Shown: positions 26,505 to 35,564 of the stretch, one piece after another
Layout: each line of letters starts with the position of its first letter
Numbering within the stretch: position 1 is the first letter of the stretch
Source of the DNA: CBDCIS01 sp965217565
Lineage (GTDB): Bacteria > Chloroflexota > Dehalococcoidia > Lucifugimonadales > CATOSD01
Reading direction: 5' to 3'
Assembly: GCA_965217565.1 (NCBI GenBank)
Contig: CBDCIS010000001.1
Location: 62,001-126,000 of the forward strand
Length of the DNA stretch: 64,000 nt
The notes under the pieces: model-generated
Databases searched by the model: none
What the model was told of the DNA's origin: nothing
What the model saw: the letters and a program-made list of their open reading frames with translations, nothing else
Translations under genes and position numbers: made by a program

Positions 26505-26729
26505 CTACGCTACCCTTTTGACCTCCAGGGTCTCGCCTGGGGCCAGCGCTACCCTCTGGACGCTGATTCCAAGCTTGAGCAGCCAGTACCCGAGGGTAGC
26601 CTTGCTTACGCCCAGGTACTCGGCCGTAGCGGTAAGACCCCGCTCGGTGACCATCTCAGGCAACATCTTCTCGAGGGGCCGATCGAACTGGGACTCAACT
26701 GCCGTCATCTTCTTGGTCTTTCTGGTCAC
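26505..26729 (-). CDS. Small helix-turn-helix protein
   Basis: 74 aa, GTG start at 26729 with SD GGAGGTT. Basic N-terminus (TRKTKKM), then LEKMLPEMVTERGLTATAEY and LGVSKATLGYWLLKLGI, a clear HTH whose recognition helix would be SKATLGYWLLKL. Such short single-domain HTH proteins are typical autoregulators or phage-like repressors. Half-sites of the ATTTC-N-GAAAT palindrome lie 75-135 bp upstream, and exact copies lie before the TIR-like gene 2.1 kb away, so it is a candidate regulator of both. That link is inference. Confidence 0.75.
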   Translation of the reverse strand: MTRKTKKMTAVESQFDRPLEKMLPEMVTERGLTATAEYLGVSKATLGYWLLKLGISVQRVALAPGETLEVKRVA

Positions 26730-26802
26730 GTCAACCTCCCATATGTTTATGGTGATAACATGCTAAATCTCACCCGCGGGAGTGTCAATGCTTTTTCAGG
26801 AT

Positions 26803-26864
26803 ATTTCTAGCGCATTTCTAAGAAGTTCACTAAATTTCCGAGTATTTCAGCACAGTCTGAAATA
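26803..26864. promoter_or_regulatory. ATTTC half-site cluster upstream of the HTH gene
   Basis: ATTTCTA at 26803 and 26814, ATTTCAG at 26844 and TCTGAAAT at 26857. These match the half-sites at 24151-24401. No complete ATTTC-N-GAAAT palindrome is present here. Confidence 0.45.
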
Positions 26865-27008
26865 GCCTGAATTGCCCCATAGCCTGCCCGCTCGCCAGCG
26901 GTTCATTGACCCTCTTCGCTAGAAACTGCGTAGCTGCCAAATGTAACTTATACGCTTTTTTATCGTGTAACTTTTATTTATTGCGAGGTATGTTATGGAG
27001 ACGGAATC

Positions 27009-27080
27009 CGTAGGGGCGTCCCTCGTGGGCGCCCTGGATGTGATGACCGCCCCGGGCAACCACAAGGGATTGCCCCTACG
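27009..27080. repeat. Repeat A, inverted pair
   Basis: A degenerate reverse copy (GTAGGGGCGTCCCTCGTGGG, 27010 onward) faces a full forward copy at 27053-27080. The pair could form one large hairpin. Confidence 0.75.
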
Positions 27081-27225
27081 GGCATCTGACCGACTAAATC
27101 GACACAGCCGCCGCAAACGGCGCGGGTGATGCCGGAATCGATCCGTTGGGTTATGATACGGACGTAGGGCCGCCCTTCTCCGGCGGCGTTCAGGACCAGG
27201 GAAGATACACACTAGGAGGCTAGGA

Positions 27226-27720
27226 TTGGCAGCGTATCCGATCAGGCGAATTCGCCAGAACCACGCGCTGGAACACGCGACGGTTGCGATACTTCTGGAG
27301 ATGGGCGTCCCTACCCCACTGGGAGGCTACTCCACCTCCGGCGGGTTCTTCATATTTGGGCGCGCATCGACGGAGACGGTGAGGGAGGCCGCAAACGAGG
27401 CTCTGGCGAGGCTAAAGTCCGGGCGCAGTGAGCTTGCCGTTTCCCCCTACTGCGGGACCAACCTTGCGACCGGCGCGTTGCTGGCAGGCTTGCTCACAAC
27501 CTTGATCCTCGGCCGCGGTAAGAAACGGCTGACGCGGCTGCCCCTGGCGGTCGGCGCGATCATCGGGGCGTCGCTGGTGAGCCGTCCGCTGGGCAACGCC
27601 TTGCAGCGCCGCTACACCACGTTGGCCGACGTGGAAGGCGTGGCGATTTCGCGCATCAGGCGGTTGTGGGCCGGTTCACTACCGGTGCACCGGGTGAGCA
27701 CGTCAGGGGCGATGGCTTGA
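27226..27720 (+). CDS. DUF6391 family membrane protein
   Basis: 164 aa, function unknown. TTG start at 27226 preceded by AGGAGG at 6-nt spacing. The family mark is the N-terminal RIRQNHALEHATVAILLEMG, followed by a glycine-rich GGYSTSGGFFIFG. Two hydrophobic segments lie at about 85-97 (ATGALLAGLLTTLIL) and 103-118 (LPLAVGAIIGASLV), split by RGKKRLTRL. The conserved His pair in NHALEH may bind metal. Related proteins are known from Chloroflexota and Cyanobacteria. Confidence 0.75.
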   Translation: MAAYPIRRIRQNHALEHATVAILLEMGVPTPLGGYSTSGGFFIFGRASTETVREAANEALARLKSGRSELAVSPYCGTNLATGALLAGLLTTLILGRGKKRLTRLPLAVGAIIGASLVSRPLGNALQRRYTTLADVEGVAISRIRRLWAGSLPVHRVSTSGAMA

Positions 27721-27800
27721 CGACGTAGCCCTACCCTACCCGCCGATACAAACTCCACGGCCGTCGGCGCGGTTGACCGGGGCGCGGCCACGTTGCTACA

Positions 27801-27907
27801 CTTAGTAACTATCTCAAAAGCGCCGTCTTTCCCGCGAAAGCGGGAATCCACGTGCGTTGGGATGTGAGACTTTGATGCTCCAGAGTAGTTTTGAGATAGT
27901 TTCTTAG
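27801..27907. repeat. MITE-like element upstream of tRNA-Arg
   Basis: Perfect 13-bp inverted arms AACTATCTCAAAA (27807-27819) and TTTTGAGATAGTT (27889-27901), with partial pairing outward, enclose about 70 bp that include the repeat B core TTTCCCGCGAAAGCGGGAA (27829-27847). A closely related arm occurs at 3724-3739. It ends 15 bp before the tRNA. Confidence 0.6.
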
Positions 27908-27921
27908 CGGTATCCTCAGTT

Positions 27922-27995
27922 GTCCCTGTAGCTCAGATGGACAGAGCGGCTGCCTTCTAAGCAGCGGGTCGCGGGTTCGAATCCTGCCAGGGACG
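27922..27995 (+). tRNA. tRNA-Arg (anticodon TCT)
   Basis: A 74-nt cloverleaf: acceptor GTCCCTG (27922-27928) pairs with CAGGGAC (27988-27994), discriminator G. D-stem GCTC/GAGC, anticodon stem GCTGC/GCAGC with loop CTTCTAA and anticodon TCT at 27956-27958, T-stem GCGGG/CCTGC with TTCGAAT. CCA is not encoded. Reads AGA/AGG codons. Confidence 0.96.
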
Positions 27996-28182
27996 CCTAG
28001 TCTGACTTTGCGCCGAACCTTCGAATTAGCGGCGCCGCTGTGGAATACAATGGATTACCCTAGTCGTCACGACCACCGGCGAGGCCAACCAAGCCCTACG
28101 CCGTTTCACACCTCGTCAGCTTCGAGTCAGAGATCGTGCGGCGGTATCGGGGCCTCGTGGCGTAGGAACCGTCTATCGCCTG

Positions 28183-28812
28183 CTATTCTCGCCCTAGACA
28201 GGGGGTCTGCAGAGACACCTCTCTAATCGTCCAGCGGTGCTGGTCGGGGCTGTACGAGGCGCGCACGAAACTGGCGTCGCCGAAGGCGAAGTGCGCGCCG
28301 CTGCCGTGGGGTGATGGCGAGACGTCGAGCATACAGTACATGGCAGCGTTGAGGATGCCGCCATGGGACACCACCAAAAACGAGCCCCGGCCTCTTCTAA
28401 CAACGCTCTGCAGCGCTCTAGCCGCGCGCCCAAGCAAATCCCACGAGCTTTCGCCCTCGCCGGTGGCAGCGACGTAAGGCTGAAACGGGTTGGCGAAGTC
28501 AGGTCTGGGATAGCGTTCCTTAGCCACGTCGAATGGTAGCCCTGCCAGCGGGCCGTTGTCCTGTTCCATCCAGTCGGGGGCGTACTCGATGGGGACATCC
28601 AGCACATCTCCGACAATCTGCGCGCTCTCGGAAGCGCGGGCTAGAGTGCTGGCGACGATGAGGTCAAAAGTGACGCCAGAGCGCTTCCACTCCTCCGCCC
28701 GCAACCTCACCTGGGCTCGTCCGATGTCGGTAAGCGGCGCGTCGTACCTTCCCTCATGCACCATCTCGTCGTCGGCGCGCGAGCGGCCGTGCCTCATCAG
28801 GGTTATCTGCAT
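28183..28812 (-). CDS. Histidine phosphatase family protein
   Basis: 209-aa phosphoglycerate-mutase-like phosphatase. Catalytic His in the N-terminal ITLMRHGRSRADD, Arg/Glu region IVASTLARASESAQIV, and the second His in FLVVSHGGILNAAM. Such proteins dephosphorylate sugars, nucleotides or cobalamin intermediates; the substrate here is not apparent. Start ATG 28812. It is convergent with the tRNA. Confidence 0.88.
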   Translation of the reverse strand: MQITLMRHGRSRADDEMVHEGRYDAPLTDIGRAQVRLRAEEWKRSGVTFDLIVASTLARASESAQIVGDVLDVPIEYAPDWMEQDNGPLAGLPFDVAKERYPRPDFANPFQPYVAATGEGESSWDLLGRAARALQSVVRRGRGSFLVVSHGGILNAAMYCMLDVSPSPHGSGAHFAFGDASFVRASYSPDQHRWTIREVSLQTPCLGRE

Positions 28813-29254
28813 GGTATCATCCTACTGAATGTCCTTCTGGCGTTCAAACTGTCTGGTGTACTCGACTCCGCTCCACATGGAGCTTCCAAGCGGTGGGAGC
28901 AGGCCGCTCCAACTCGTGTGACAGCGGGCGCATAAAGGAGGCTGCACAACTGACAGAGGCCCGATTGACAACGACGTTCCCATCACCGTGGTCAGGGCAT
29001 TGTACAATGAAAACAACGAAGTCTGTATGGTGGATACGAGGGGCCGGAACTATCCGATGGCTATTCCAAACGATAACAGCCTATTCTTCTATTGCATACT
29101 GTACGCGCCAGCGTGCGGCACATCCCCTCAATTCCAGACTCGGTGATGAACTACGACAACGAGGTGTACCAGATTACGAACGAACACGACTGCTCGCCGC
29201 GGCCGCGACCATCCTGGCTATCGAAGCGTTGTATCAGGGAATTGGCGGGTAGGA
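28813..29254. other. Region without a supported gene
   Basis: A 52-codon frame, GTG 28988 to TGA 29146, has protein-like composition (NNEVCMVDTRGRNYPMAIPN) and may be a gene remnant, but it has no SD and no recognised family. Nothing else is convincing. Confidence 0.35.
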
Positions 29255-29810
29255 ATGATCCCGATGTTGAGGCTCTTCGTACTACTGGCGATAAGGTGCG
29301 GCGCAGCGATCGGATGCGCCAATAGTACCTCGTTGCCTCCCGTCACCCCCGACCTGATACAAGCTACCGCGACAACCATCAGCGCAGGCTCTTACCATAC
29401 GTGCGCGCTACTTCCTGACGGCTCCCCGGTATGCTGGGGTTCGAACGAGCATGGCCAAGTGCCGGAAGAAATCACGCCTCCCGTGAAGCTCACCGCAATC
29501 ACCAGCGGTGGAGCGCATACCTGCGGCCTCGGCAGTGACGGTTCCTGGATGTGTTGGGACGTTTACTTCCATCGCCCAAAAGTGCTCCGTCCTATGGAAA
29601 TGTATGAACCCTACGGAAGACTCTTTCCCCCTTCAATAGAGTTGTCGCCGCCCGCCCAGGGGCGAGCGGTTCGTTGCCATCAGCAGCGGCGGGTGGCATA
29701 CGTGCGCGCTGCGACAGGACGGCTCGCCCGTGTGCTGGGGAGATGACGCACGCGGGCAAGCGTCGCCGCCGGACATGCGCTTTGCGACAGCTATCGGAGA
29801 GGCACCATGA
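29255..29810 (+). pseudogene. RCC1-repeat protein, frameshifted
   Basis: Remnant of a secreted RCC1 beta-propeller protein. After a hydrophobic start (LRLFVLLAIRCGAAIGCAN) two repeats are clear: ISAGSYHTCALLPDGSPVCWG and AITSGGAHTCGLGSDG with CWD. At about 29655-29665 the frame is lost; in another frame a third repeat continues as SSGGWHTCALRQDGSPVCWG, ending at TGA 29808-29810. A full propeller needs about seven repeats, so the gene is both frameshifted and truncated. Confidence 0.7.
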
Positions 29811-29925
29811 TCTCGAGCCTCCAGTTGGGCGAGGACGGGACGGTGAACAGCGTGCGCCGCGGATGGCGAGGGGTTGTGCCAGAGGCTGCTCGGACGCCTT
29901 CCCGCACCAAGTCTGGGGCAGCGTC

Positions 29926-31613
29926 TCAGGAAGAGATAAGTCCTTCTTGAGGCTGTGTCCAGGGTAGGTTATAGACGAACGCAATCTGCGGCGCGTGCGG
30001 TATCGGCATCTCTCCGAAGAGCACGTCGATAATCACCGGAGCCTGCCGCTCCAACGCCAGTGGAATGAGCGTCTCTAACTCCACAGGGCTGTCAGCCCTC
30101 ATGCCGACTGCGCCGAACGACTCCGCGAACTTAACGAAGTCCGGGTTGTGCAGGTCGGTCTCGTACGCTCCCCCAAACATCTCTTCCAGGTCGCGGGCGA
30201 CGTTGCCGTAAGAGTCGTTTCTGAAGATGATGGTGACCACGTTGATGCCGTACTCGACCGCCGTCAAAAGCTCCGACGAGTTGAACATGAAGCCGCCGTC
30301 TCCGGCCATGCAGACCACTGAACGGTCGGGCTGGGCCACCTTCACGCTCAGCGCAGTCGGGAAGGCGTAGCCGAGGTTGAACGAGTAGCCGGAGTCTATG
30401 TACGTCTTCGGGTGATTAACCTGCCAGTGGGTGCGGGCGTAGTAGCCGAACTGCGTAACGTCCCAGACTATGAAGGCGTCCTCGGGAATGCCGCTCTGCA
30501 TCGCCTCGAGGACCGGGTACTGCGGCTCCTTGAGCCGGATGTCGTAGTAGGCTATCAGGCTGCGGGCTGCGCTCACCGCCTCCACAGGCGAGGGTCGCTC
30601 TCCCGCCCCGGCCTCGATGAGAAATGGAATCAGGGCTTCGATGGTCGCCCTGGCGCGCCGTGCAATGGGATGGTGTTGGCCTGGATTCTTGTGAGCTCCG
30701 TATCGTCTATGTTGATGTTCACCAGCGTGGACGCCTCTCCGGCCGGATTGCCCAGCGAAAAACGTGTGCCGATTCCTATCACGACGTCGGCGGACTGCAT
30801 CACTTCGTGGAGCTGGTTCATCTCCTGTCTCTCACCACGAGGGCTGAAACAGGAGCCGTAGGACAGCGGATGGCTGTCCGGAATGGTCCCCTTGCCACCG
30901 CTGGAGGTAACGACAGGTATGTTTGTCGCCTCGGCCAGCTTGACGAGGGCCTCTTCCGCGTCCGACCGCGCCACTCCGCCTCCGGCGTAAATCAGGGGGA
31001 TGGTAGATTGGGCTATGACACGGGCGGCCTCCCGGAGGTCTTCCCCGCTGGGCACAATTCGCGAGATGCGGGCGGGATTTCTCAGGTGGACTTCCTCACG
31101 CTCCACTCCCGCCTCGGGCGGCATCTCTATCAGAACGGGACGAGGCCGGCCGGTGCGCATCTGTCTGAACGCTTCGAACACGGCATCCGGGACTTCCCGA
31201 GGCCTGGACGCCTGCCGCTGCCACTTGGTCACGGAGCGCACCGTGCCCGGCTGGTCCGCGATTTCGTGAACGGCGCCGAGGTTCTTGCCGATTGCGCCGC
31301 GCGGGATCTGGCCTGCAATGAGGAGCACGGGTGTGGAGCGTGAGTATGCGTTGGTCAGGCCGGACGCGGCGTTGTAAAGACCCACGCCCGGGACCACCAG
31401 GGCTACCCCAGGCTTTCCCGACGCGCGGGCATAGCCATCGGCCATTTACGTCGTGGCCTGTTCGTGCCGTATGGTGACCATGCGAATGCCAGGCTCGTCC
31501 CGCAGCGCGGCGACAATGCCGTACATCTGTATGCCTGGAATCCCGAATACGACCTCGATGCCCTCTCTTACAAGTGATTTGGCAAGCGCTTCCACACCGC
31601 TCATTTTCACCAT
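29926..31613 (-). pseudogene. ThDP-dependent acetolactate synthase-like enzyme, inactivated
   Basis: Three-domain thiamine-diphosphate enzyme (pyrimidine, central, diphosphate domains) broken by two lesions. From ATG 31613 (SD GGAGG) it reads MVKMSGVEALAKSLVREGIE, with the catalytic Glu in RHEQ, then an in-frame TAA at 31448-31446 where relatives have Tyr before MADGYARASG. The frame continues to about 30640, where it shifts; the C-terminal part has the ThDP motif GDGGFMFNSSELLTA...NND-like FRNDSYGN. The lesions are substitutions or small indels, so the decay seems recent. Confidence 0.88.
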
Positions 31614-31861
31614 GATTCGCCTCCTTCATTGAATAGACTGGGTAGTCTCTCTGCAGCGGCCTGGCGCGAAGCAGTATGGCTCTGAGCTAACCGCATGTGT
31701 GGGATGAAGACGCTCCAAGTCACGGGCACACGCCCCGCCCGCATCTCCATCACGACGAGTGACATAGGGTCCTGTGTCCGAACTTATCGCGACCGTCCCC
31801 AAGGGCTGTAAGGCTTCTAAGGGCCAGGCATTTGAGCCAGAATGCCCCTGGCGATGGGGAG
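31614..31861. other. Intergenic region
   Basis: No gene, repeat or clear promoter recognised between the broken ThDP gene and the DUF1330 gene. Confidence 0.5.
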
Positions 31862-32092
31862 CTACAAACCCTCGACGACCACCATGTTGATGTTGGAGGA
31901 CCTGGAGCGAATGTCGTCGAGCGTGGTGTACTCAGGCGATTCCAGCCAGGCGTGGACCTGCCGGAGGTTGTCGAATTCAAGCATGGCGAGGCGCCTGGGC
32001 GTCCAATCACCCAATATGACCTCAATCTCACCGCCACGCGCCACGAACTTGCCGCCGTGAGTCTCAACATCGGTTACTACGTATGCCGACAT
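31862..32092 (-). CDS. DUF1330 family protein with internal deletion
   Basis: 76 aa; the family is normally about 95 aa and forms dimeric ferredoxin-like barrels of unknown function. The N-terminal strand MSAYVVTDVE runs straight into THGGKFVARGGEIEV, so the usual first helix (about 19 residues, family pattern VTDPEAYEEY...) is missing. The rest (GDWTPRRLAMLEF, SPEYTTLDDIRSRSS, NMVVVEGL) is intact. An in-frame deletion is the simplest reading; a folded product is doubtful. Confidence 0.65.
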   Translation of the reverse strand: MSAYVVTDVETHGGKFVARGGEIEVILGDWTPRRLAMLEFDNLRQVHAWLESPEYTTLDDIRSRSSNINMVVVEGL

Positions 32093-32213
32093 ACCTACGT
32101 TCTCATTTCGAGTCTAATGCTTGCTTGGTGGCGCCGTCATCTTATCACTCCCTACTGGGTGGGTGGAGCACTCGGTCGAAGTGCGGGTGTTGCTGGGATA
32201 GGTAAACGCCGGT

Positions 32214-32504
32214 TCAATGAGCGCCCACTCCCCGTCCTCTCCCTTCGCTGGCGGCTCTGGCGCAGGCAAGGACCGGGACGCCCTGCCGCCGCAGATGGGC
32301 GCGGGCGATGATCCGCGCCATGAGCTTACTCGTCGGCAAGTCGTCAGCGCGCTCGGTGATTGAGACGACCCGGATGCCCTTGCGCCTGAGCATGGACTGG
32401 AAGGGGACGGCGTGCTCCCTGAGCCCTCGTAGCTGGACGGCGACGGACACCGGAGGCGCGCCGGCCTCAAGCATCTTCTCGACACCAGAGGAGCCGGTGG
32501 GCAT
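32214..32504 (-). pseudogene. Serine recombinase remnant
   Basis: A short stretch within this frame, REHAVPFQSM + LRRKGIRVVSITERADDLPT + SKLMARII, matches the part of the serine-recombinase catalytic domain after the active serine. Sequence on both sides is unrelated or out of frame, and the catalytic serine region and DNA-binding domains are absent. A mobile-element scar. Confidence 0.55.
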
Positions 32505-33350
32505 TCAGATGGGTACGCCGATAACGAGCTCGGTTCGCAAGGCCGACCACGCGCCGGCGAAGGGCGTTGCCTTCCGTCACCTGTGGGGCCGGCAAATCGG
32601 TCCAAGCTAACCAAAACGGCAGGAGCGGAATCGGGCGTGCTGTGCGACACAATCGAGCCACTTCCGCAGCTGGGCCTACCTTCCGCGCGGATGTCGGTGA
32701 GCGAGGACTGATTCGATTGGCCATCGTTGCCCAAACTATTTCCGGCGTCGTTTCCAGGGGGCAAAACCAGTTGAGATCCGCTTCCTGGTGGATATTGAAT
32801 TGCCGAGAATTGTGGCTCCGAGACGACGTCTTGGGAAGTGGTGAGAGCGGAGGACAGCGTCGGACCAACCTGCCAGGCGCGGGTGGGAAAAGCTATTCAA
32901 AACGACTGAACATGGCGGAGGCCTGCTCTACCACGCGCTGGCAGCGCATCCCGCTTACCGGCTAGCCCAACGACGACGCGGCGGCAGACGGTTACGCAAA
33001 CGTCTCTTCAGACGGAGGATTTATGGGAGCGTCGTGGCGGAGCGGGAGTTGACTCTCTCCCCTACCCTCTTCCCCGGCGAAGCGTTGGGATTATCGAGGC
33101 AATCGCGACACGTCGGGTTGCTTTGGTGGTATTATGGCTGCGAAAGGTGGTCCGGCGGCCTGACGTGGAATGCGTTTTCGATATCGGATTCCTCGAATCA
33201 GGGCCTTAGGGGATTCTAAGAATATAGTAATATGGTGACGGGGCATTCGGGTTGTCTTTTGCCGATCAATTTCGTTAAGCTATTGGCATTGGGATTACAA
33301 TTCTCTGATGGACATATTGAAATAGTCACATAGGAAGAACAGAGGTTGGC
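32505..33350. other. 850-bp region without a supported gene
   Basis: Only short frames with no recognisable domain. The last 130 bp before tenA are AT-rich and presumably contain its promoter; no convincing -35/-10 pair with correct spacing was found. Confidence 0.5.
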
Positions 33351-34013
33351 ATGAGTGAGAGTTTTTCTGAGGAGCTACGGCAGGAGGCCGCACCGATTTG
33401 GGAAGGGATCATGGAGCATCCCTTCCTGCAAGGCGTCCAGTCGGGCACGCTACATGTGGATGCCTTCCGGTATTACGTCATCCAGGATTATCACTACATG
33501 GAGGGCTTTGGCAGAGCAGTGTCTATCGCCCTGTCGAAGGCGCCGGACACGGACGCCATCAGGCAACTGGCCCGGCGGATAACGACACCTGTGGAGCGTC
33601 CGCTGCACAACAGGATGTTCGAGCTACTGGGACTATCGGACGCGGAGGCCTCCGGCGTGGGGCCGTCGCCGACCAACCTGGCCTACGTGAACCACATGCT
33701 GGCGACAGCGTCGATGGGCGGCGTTGGCGAGGCTGTCGCGGCCATCCTACCGTGCCCCTGGAGCTACCACGAGATAGGCTCGCAGCTTACCCCTACCGAC
33801 CATCCCGTTTACCGGCACTGGGTGGACGCCTACTCGTCGGGGATTCTCGAAGAGAGCACGGTGGCGTGGCGCGAACTGGCGGACCGTTTCGGCGCAGAGG
33901 GCGGGCCGGCGGTGAGGTCGGCGATGCGGCAGGCGTTTCTGACGAGCTCGCGATATGAGCACATGTTTTGGACGATGGCGTACACGATGGAGGAGTGGCC
34001 GACTGGTGTGTAG
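33351..34013 (+). CDS. tenA: TenA family protein (thiaminase II-like)
   Basis: 220-aa helical protein of the TenA/THI-4 fold, which hydrolyses aminopyrimidine thiamine breakdown products for salvage. Substrate and catalytic positions are kept: Asp in VIQDYHYM, the nucleophilic Cys in ILPCPWSYHEIG, and Glu in RYEHMFWTMAY. The SD is weak (AGAGG). A paralogue with the same residues is at 62510-63178; thiL is at 42.8 kb. No TPP riboswitch is visible. The selenoprotein candidate begins 35 bp downstream. Confidence 0.88.
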   Translation: MSESFSEELRQEAAPIWEGIMEHPFLQGVQSGTLHVDAFRYYVIQDYHYMEGFGRAVSIALSKAPDTDAIRQLARRITTPVERPLHNRMFELLGLSDAEASGVGPSPTNLAYVNHMLATASMGGVGEAVAAILPCPWSYHEIGSQLTPTDHPVYRHWVDAYSSGILEESTVAWRELADRFGAEGGPAVRSAMRQAFLTSSRYEHMFWTMAYTMEEWPTGV

Positions 34014-34048
34014 TTTTCAGTGGTCAATTTCTGGATTGAGAGGTTGTT

Positions 34049-35560
34049 ATGAGGACTCAGAGTTATGCGGGGACTGTGAATGCTCCGGATTTTCCGCAGG
34101 GTATGGACTGGCTGAATACGGAGCGGCCCCTGAGCATGGCGGAGCTGCGCGGGAAGATCGTAATCTTGGATTTCTGGACGTACTGTTGAGTGAACTGTAT
34201 GCACGTATTTCCGCAGTTGCGGAAACTGGAAGAGAAGTACGCGGGCGAGCTTGCGGTGGTGGGCGTTCACTCGGCGAAGTTCACGGCTGAGAAGGATACG
34301 GACAACGTTCGGAGGGCCATCCTGCGCTACGAGATCGAGCATCCGGTGGCGAACGACTCGGACTTCGTCGTGTGGCAGACGTATGCGGTTCGGGCGTGGC
34401 CCACGCTGATGTTCATCGACCCACGCGGCAAGGTCATCGGCAAGCACGAGGGGGAAATCGCGCTGGAGCCGTTCGACAGGATTATCGGCGAGATGGTCCG
34501 GGAGTTCGACGAGCAGGGCGAGATCGACCGCCGCCCCTTGCGGTTCAAGCTGGAGCGGGAGAAGGAGTGGGAGCGGACCCTGTCGTTTCCGGGCAAGGTG
34601 TTGGCGGACGCCGAGTCGGAACGCCTGTTCATAGCGGACTCGAATCACAACCGTGTACTGGTGGCTTCGCTGCACGGCGAGGTTACGCTGGTCATCGGCA
34701 GCGGCGGGAAGGGACTCGCGGACGGCGCGGCGGCGACGGCGCAGTTCGACGATCCCCAGGGGATGGCGCTGGATGGCGACACGCTGTACGTGGCAGACAC
34801 GAAGAATCACGCAATCCGCAAGGTGGCGCTGTCCAGCGGTCGCGTTGAGACTATCGCGGGAACGGGACAGCAGGCGACGATGTTTCACGACGGCGGCGAG
34901 GGCCTGGCGACGGCCCTGAACTCGCCTTGGGACCTGGAGCTGCGGGACGGGGCGCTGTACATCGCTATGGCGGGCTTTCACCAGCTTTGGCGTCTGGAAC
35001 TGGACACGGGCGAGGTAAGGCCGCACGCGGGCAACGGCCGGGAGCGCATTATCGACGGACCGCTGGCGTCGGCGCAGCTCGCGCAGCCGAGCGGTATCAC
35101 GTCGGTCGGGGATAACCTGTACTTCACGGACAGCGAGACCAGCTCGGTTCGATCGGCGGACATCGACCGCAACGGGCGCGTGCAGACTATCGTGGGGCTG
35201 GACCTGTTCACGTTCGGGGATGTTGACGGCGTGGGCGATGACGTGCGGCTGCAACACCCGATTGGGATCGACGCGCACGAGGGGGTTCTTTACGTCACGG
35301 ACTCGTACAACAACAAGATCAAGCGGGTGTTCCCGGCGACGCGCGAGACGATGACGCTACTCGGAAGCGGCAAGGCGGGGCACAGGGACGGCCGCGGCGC
35401 GGAGGCGGAGTTCCACGAGCCCGGGGGCGTGAGCGCGGCGGCGGGCAAGCTGTACGTGGCGGACACGAACAATCACGCGATTCGCGTGGCAGGGCTGGAG
35501 TCGGGAGAGGTGGAGACGCTGGAGATTCGGGGGTGGACGGTGGATAGTGGCCCAGCATAG
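34049..35560 (+). CDS. NHLRC2-like thioredoxin/NHL protein, probable selenoprotein (TGA = Sec47)
   Basis: 503 codons, ATG 34049 with SD AGAGG. Residues 1-150 are a thioredoxin-like domain: VILDFWTYC, then TGA (34187-34189), then VNCMHVFPQL and VVGVHSAKF. In NHLRC2 relatives this motif is FWTYCCINCMH, so TGA stands exactly at the second Cys and the product would have a UxxC redox pair. Residues 180-495 form an NHL six-blade-type propeller (LFIADSNHNRVL, LYVADTKNHAIRK, LYVADTNNHAIRV). A SECIS-like hairpin follows the TGA. Alternatives: a stop with restart at the adjoining GTG 34190, or a mutation. The downstream 456 codons show no decay. Confidence 0.82.
34208..34225 (+). promoter_or_regulatory. 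Candidate bacterial SECIS element
   Basis: TTTCCGC (34208-34214), loop AGTT, GCGGAAA (34219-34225): a perfect 7-bp stem. It begins 18 nt after the TGA, and the loop is 25 nt from it. Bacterial SECIS models ask for an apical loop 16-37 nt after UGA with a G in the first two loop positions; here G is second and is followed by U. Confidence 0.75.
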
Positions 35561-35564
35561 GCGC

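Larger units (their letters stand above)
26730..27225. other. Intergenic region with operator-like sites and repeat A
   Basis: No gene seen. The left part holds ATTTC half-sites, the middle (26935-27000) is unusually AT-rich (ACGCTTTTTTATCG, TTTTATTTATTGCG), and the right part holds a head-to-head pair of repeat A. Confidence 0.55.

Noticed and set aside
28988..29146. 52-codon frame with protein-like composition
   Set aside because: No SD, no family and located in a decaying stretch; kept only as a remark on the region.
31446..31448. TAA in the ThDP gene as recoding
   Set aside because: The gene has an independent frameshift near 30640, so it is a pseudogene.
34190..35560. Reading the NHL protein as a separate gene starting at GTG 34190
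   Set aside because: It would cut the thioredoxin motif in half and begin directly at a TGA with no SD of its own; the continuous reading through TGA matches the family much better.
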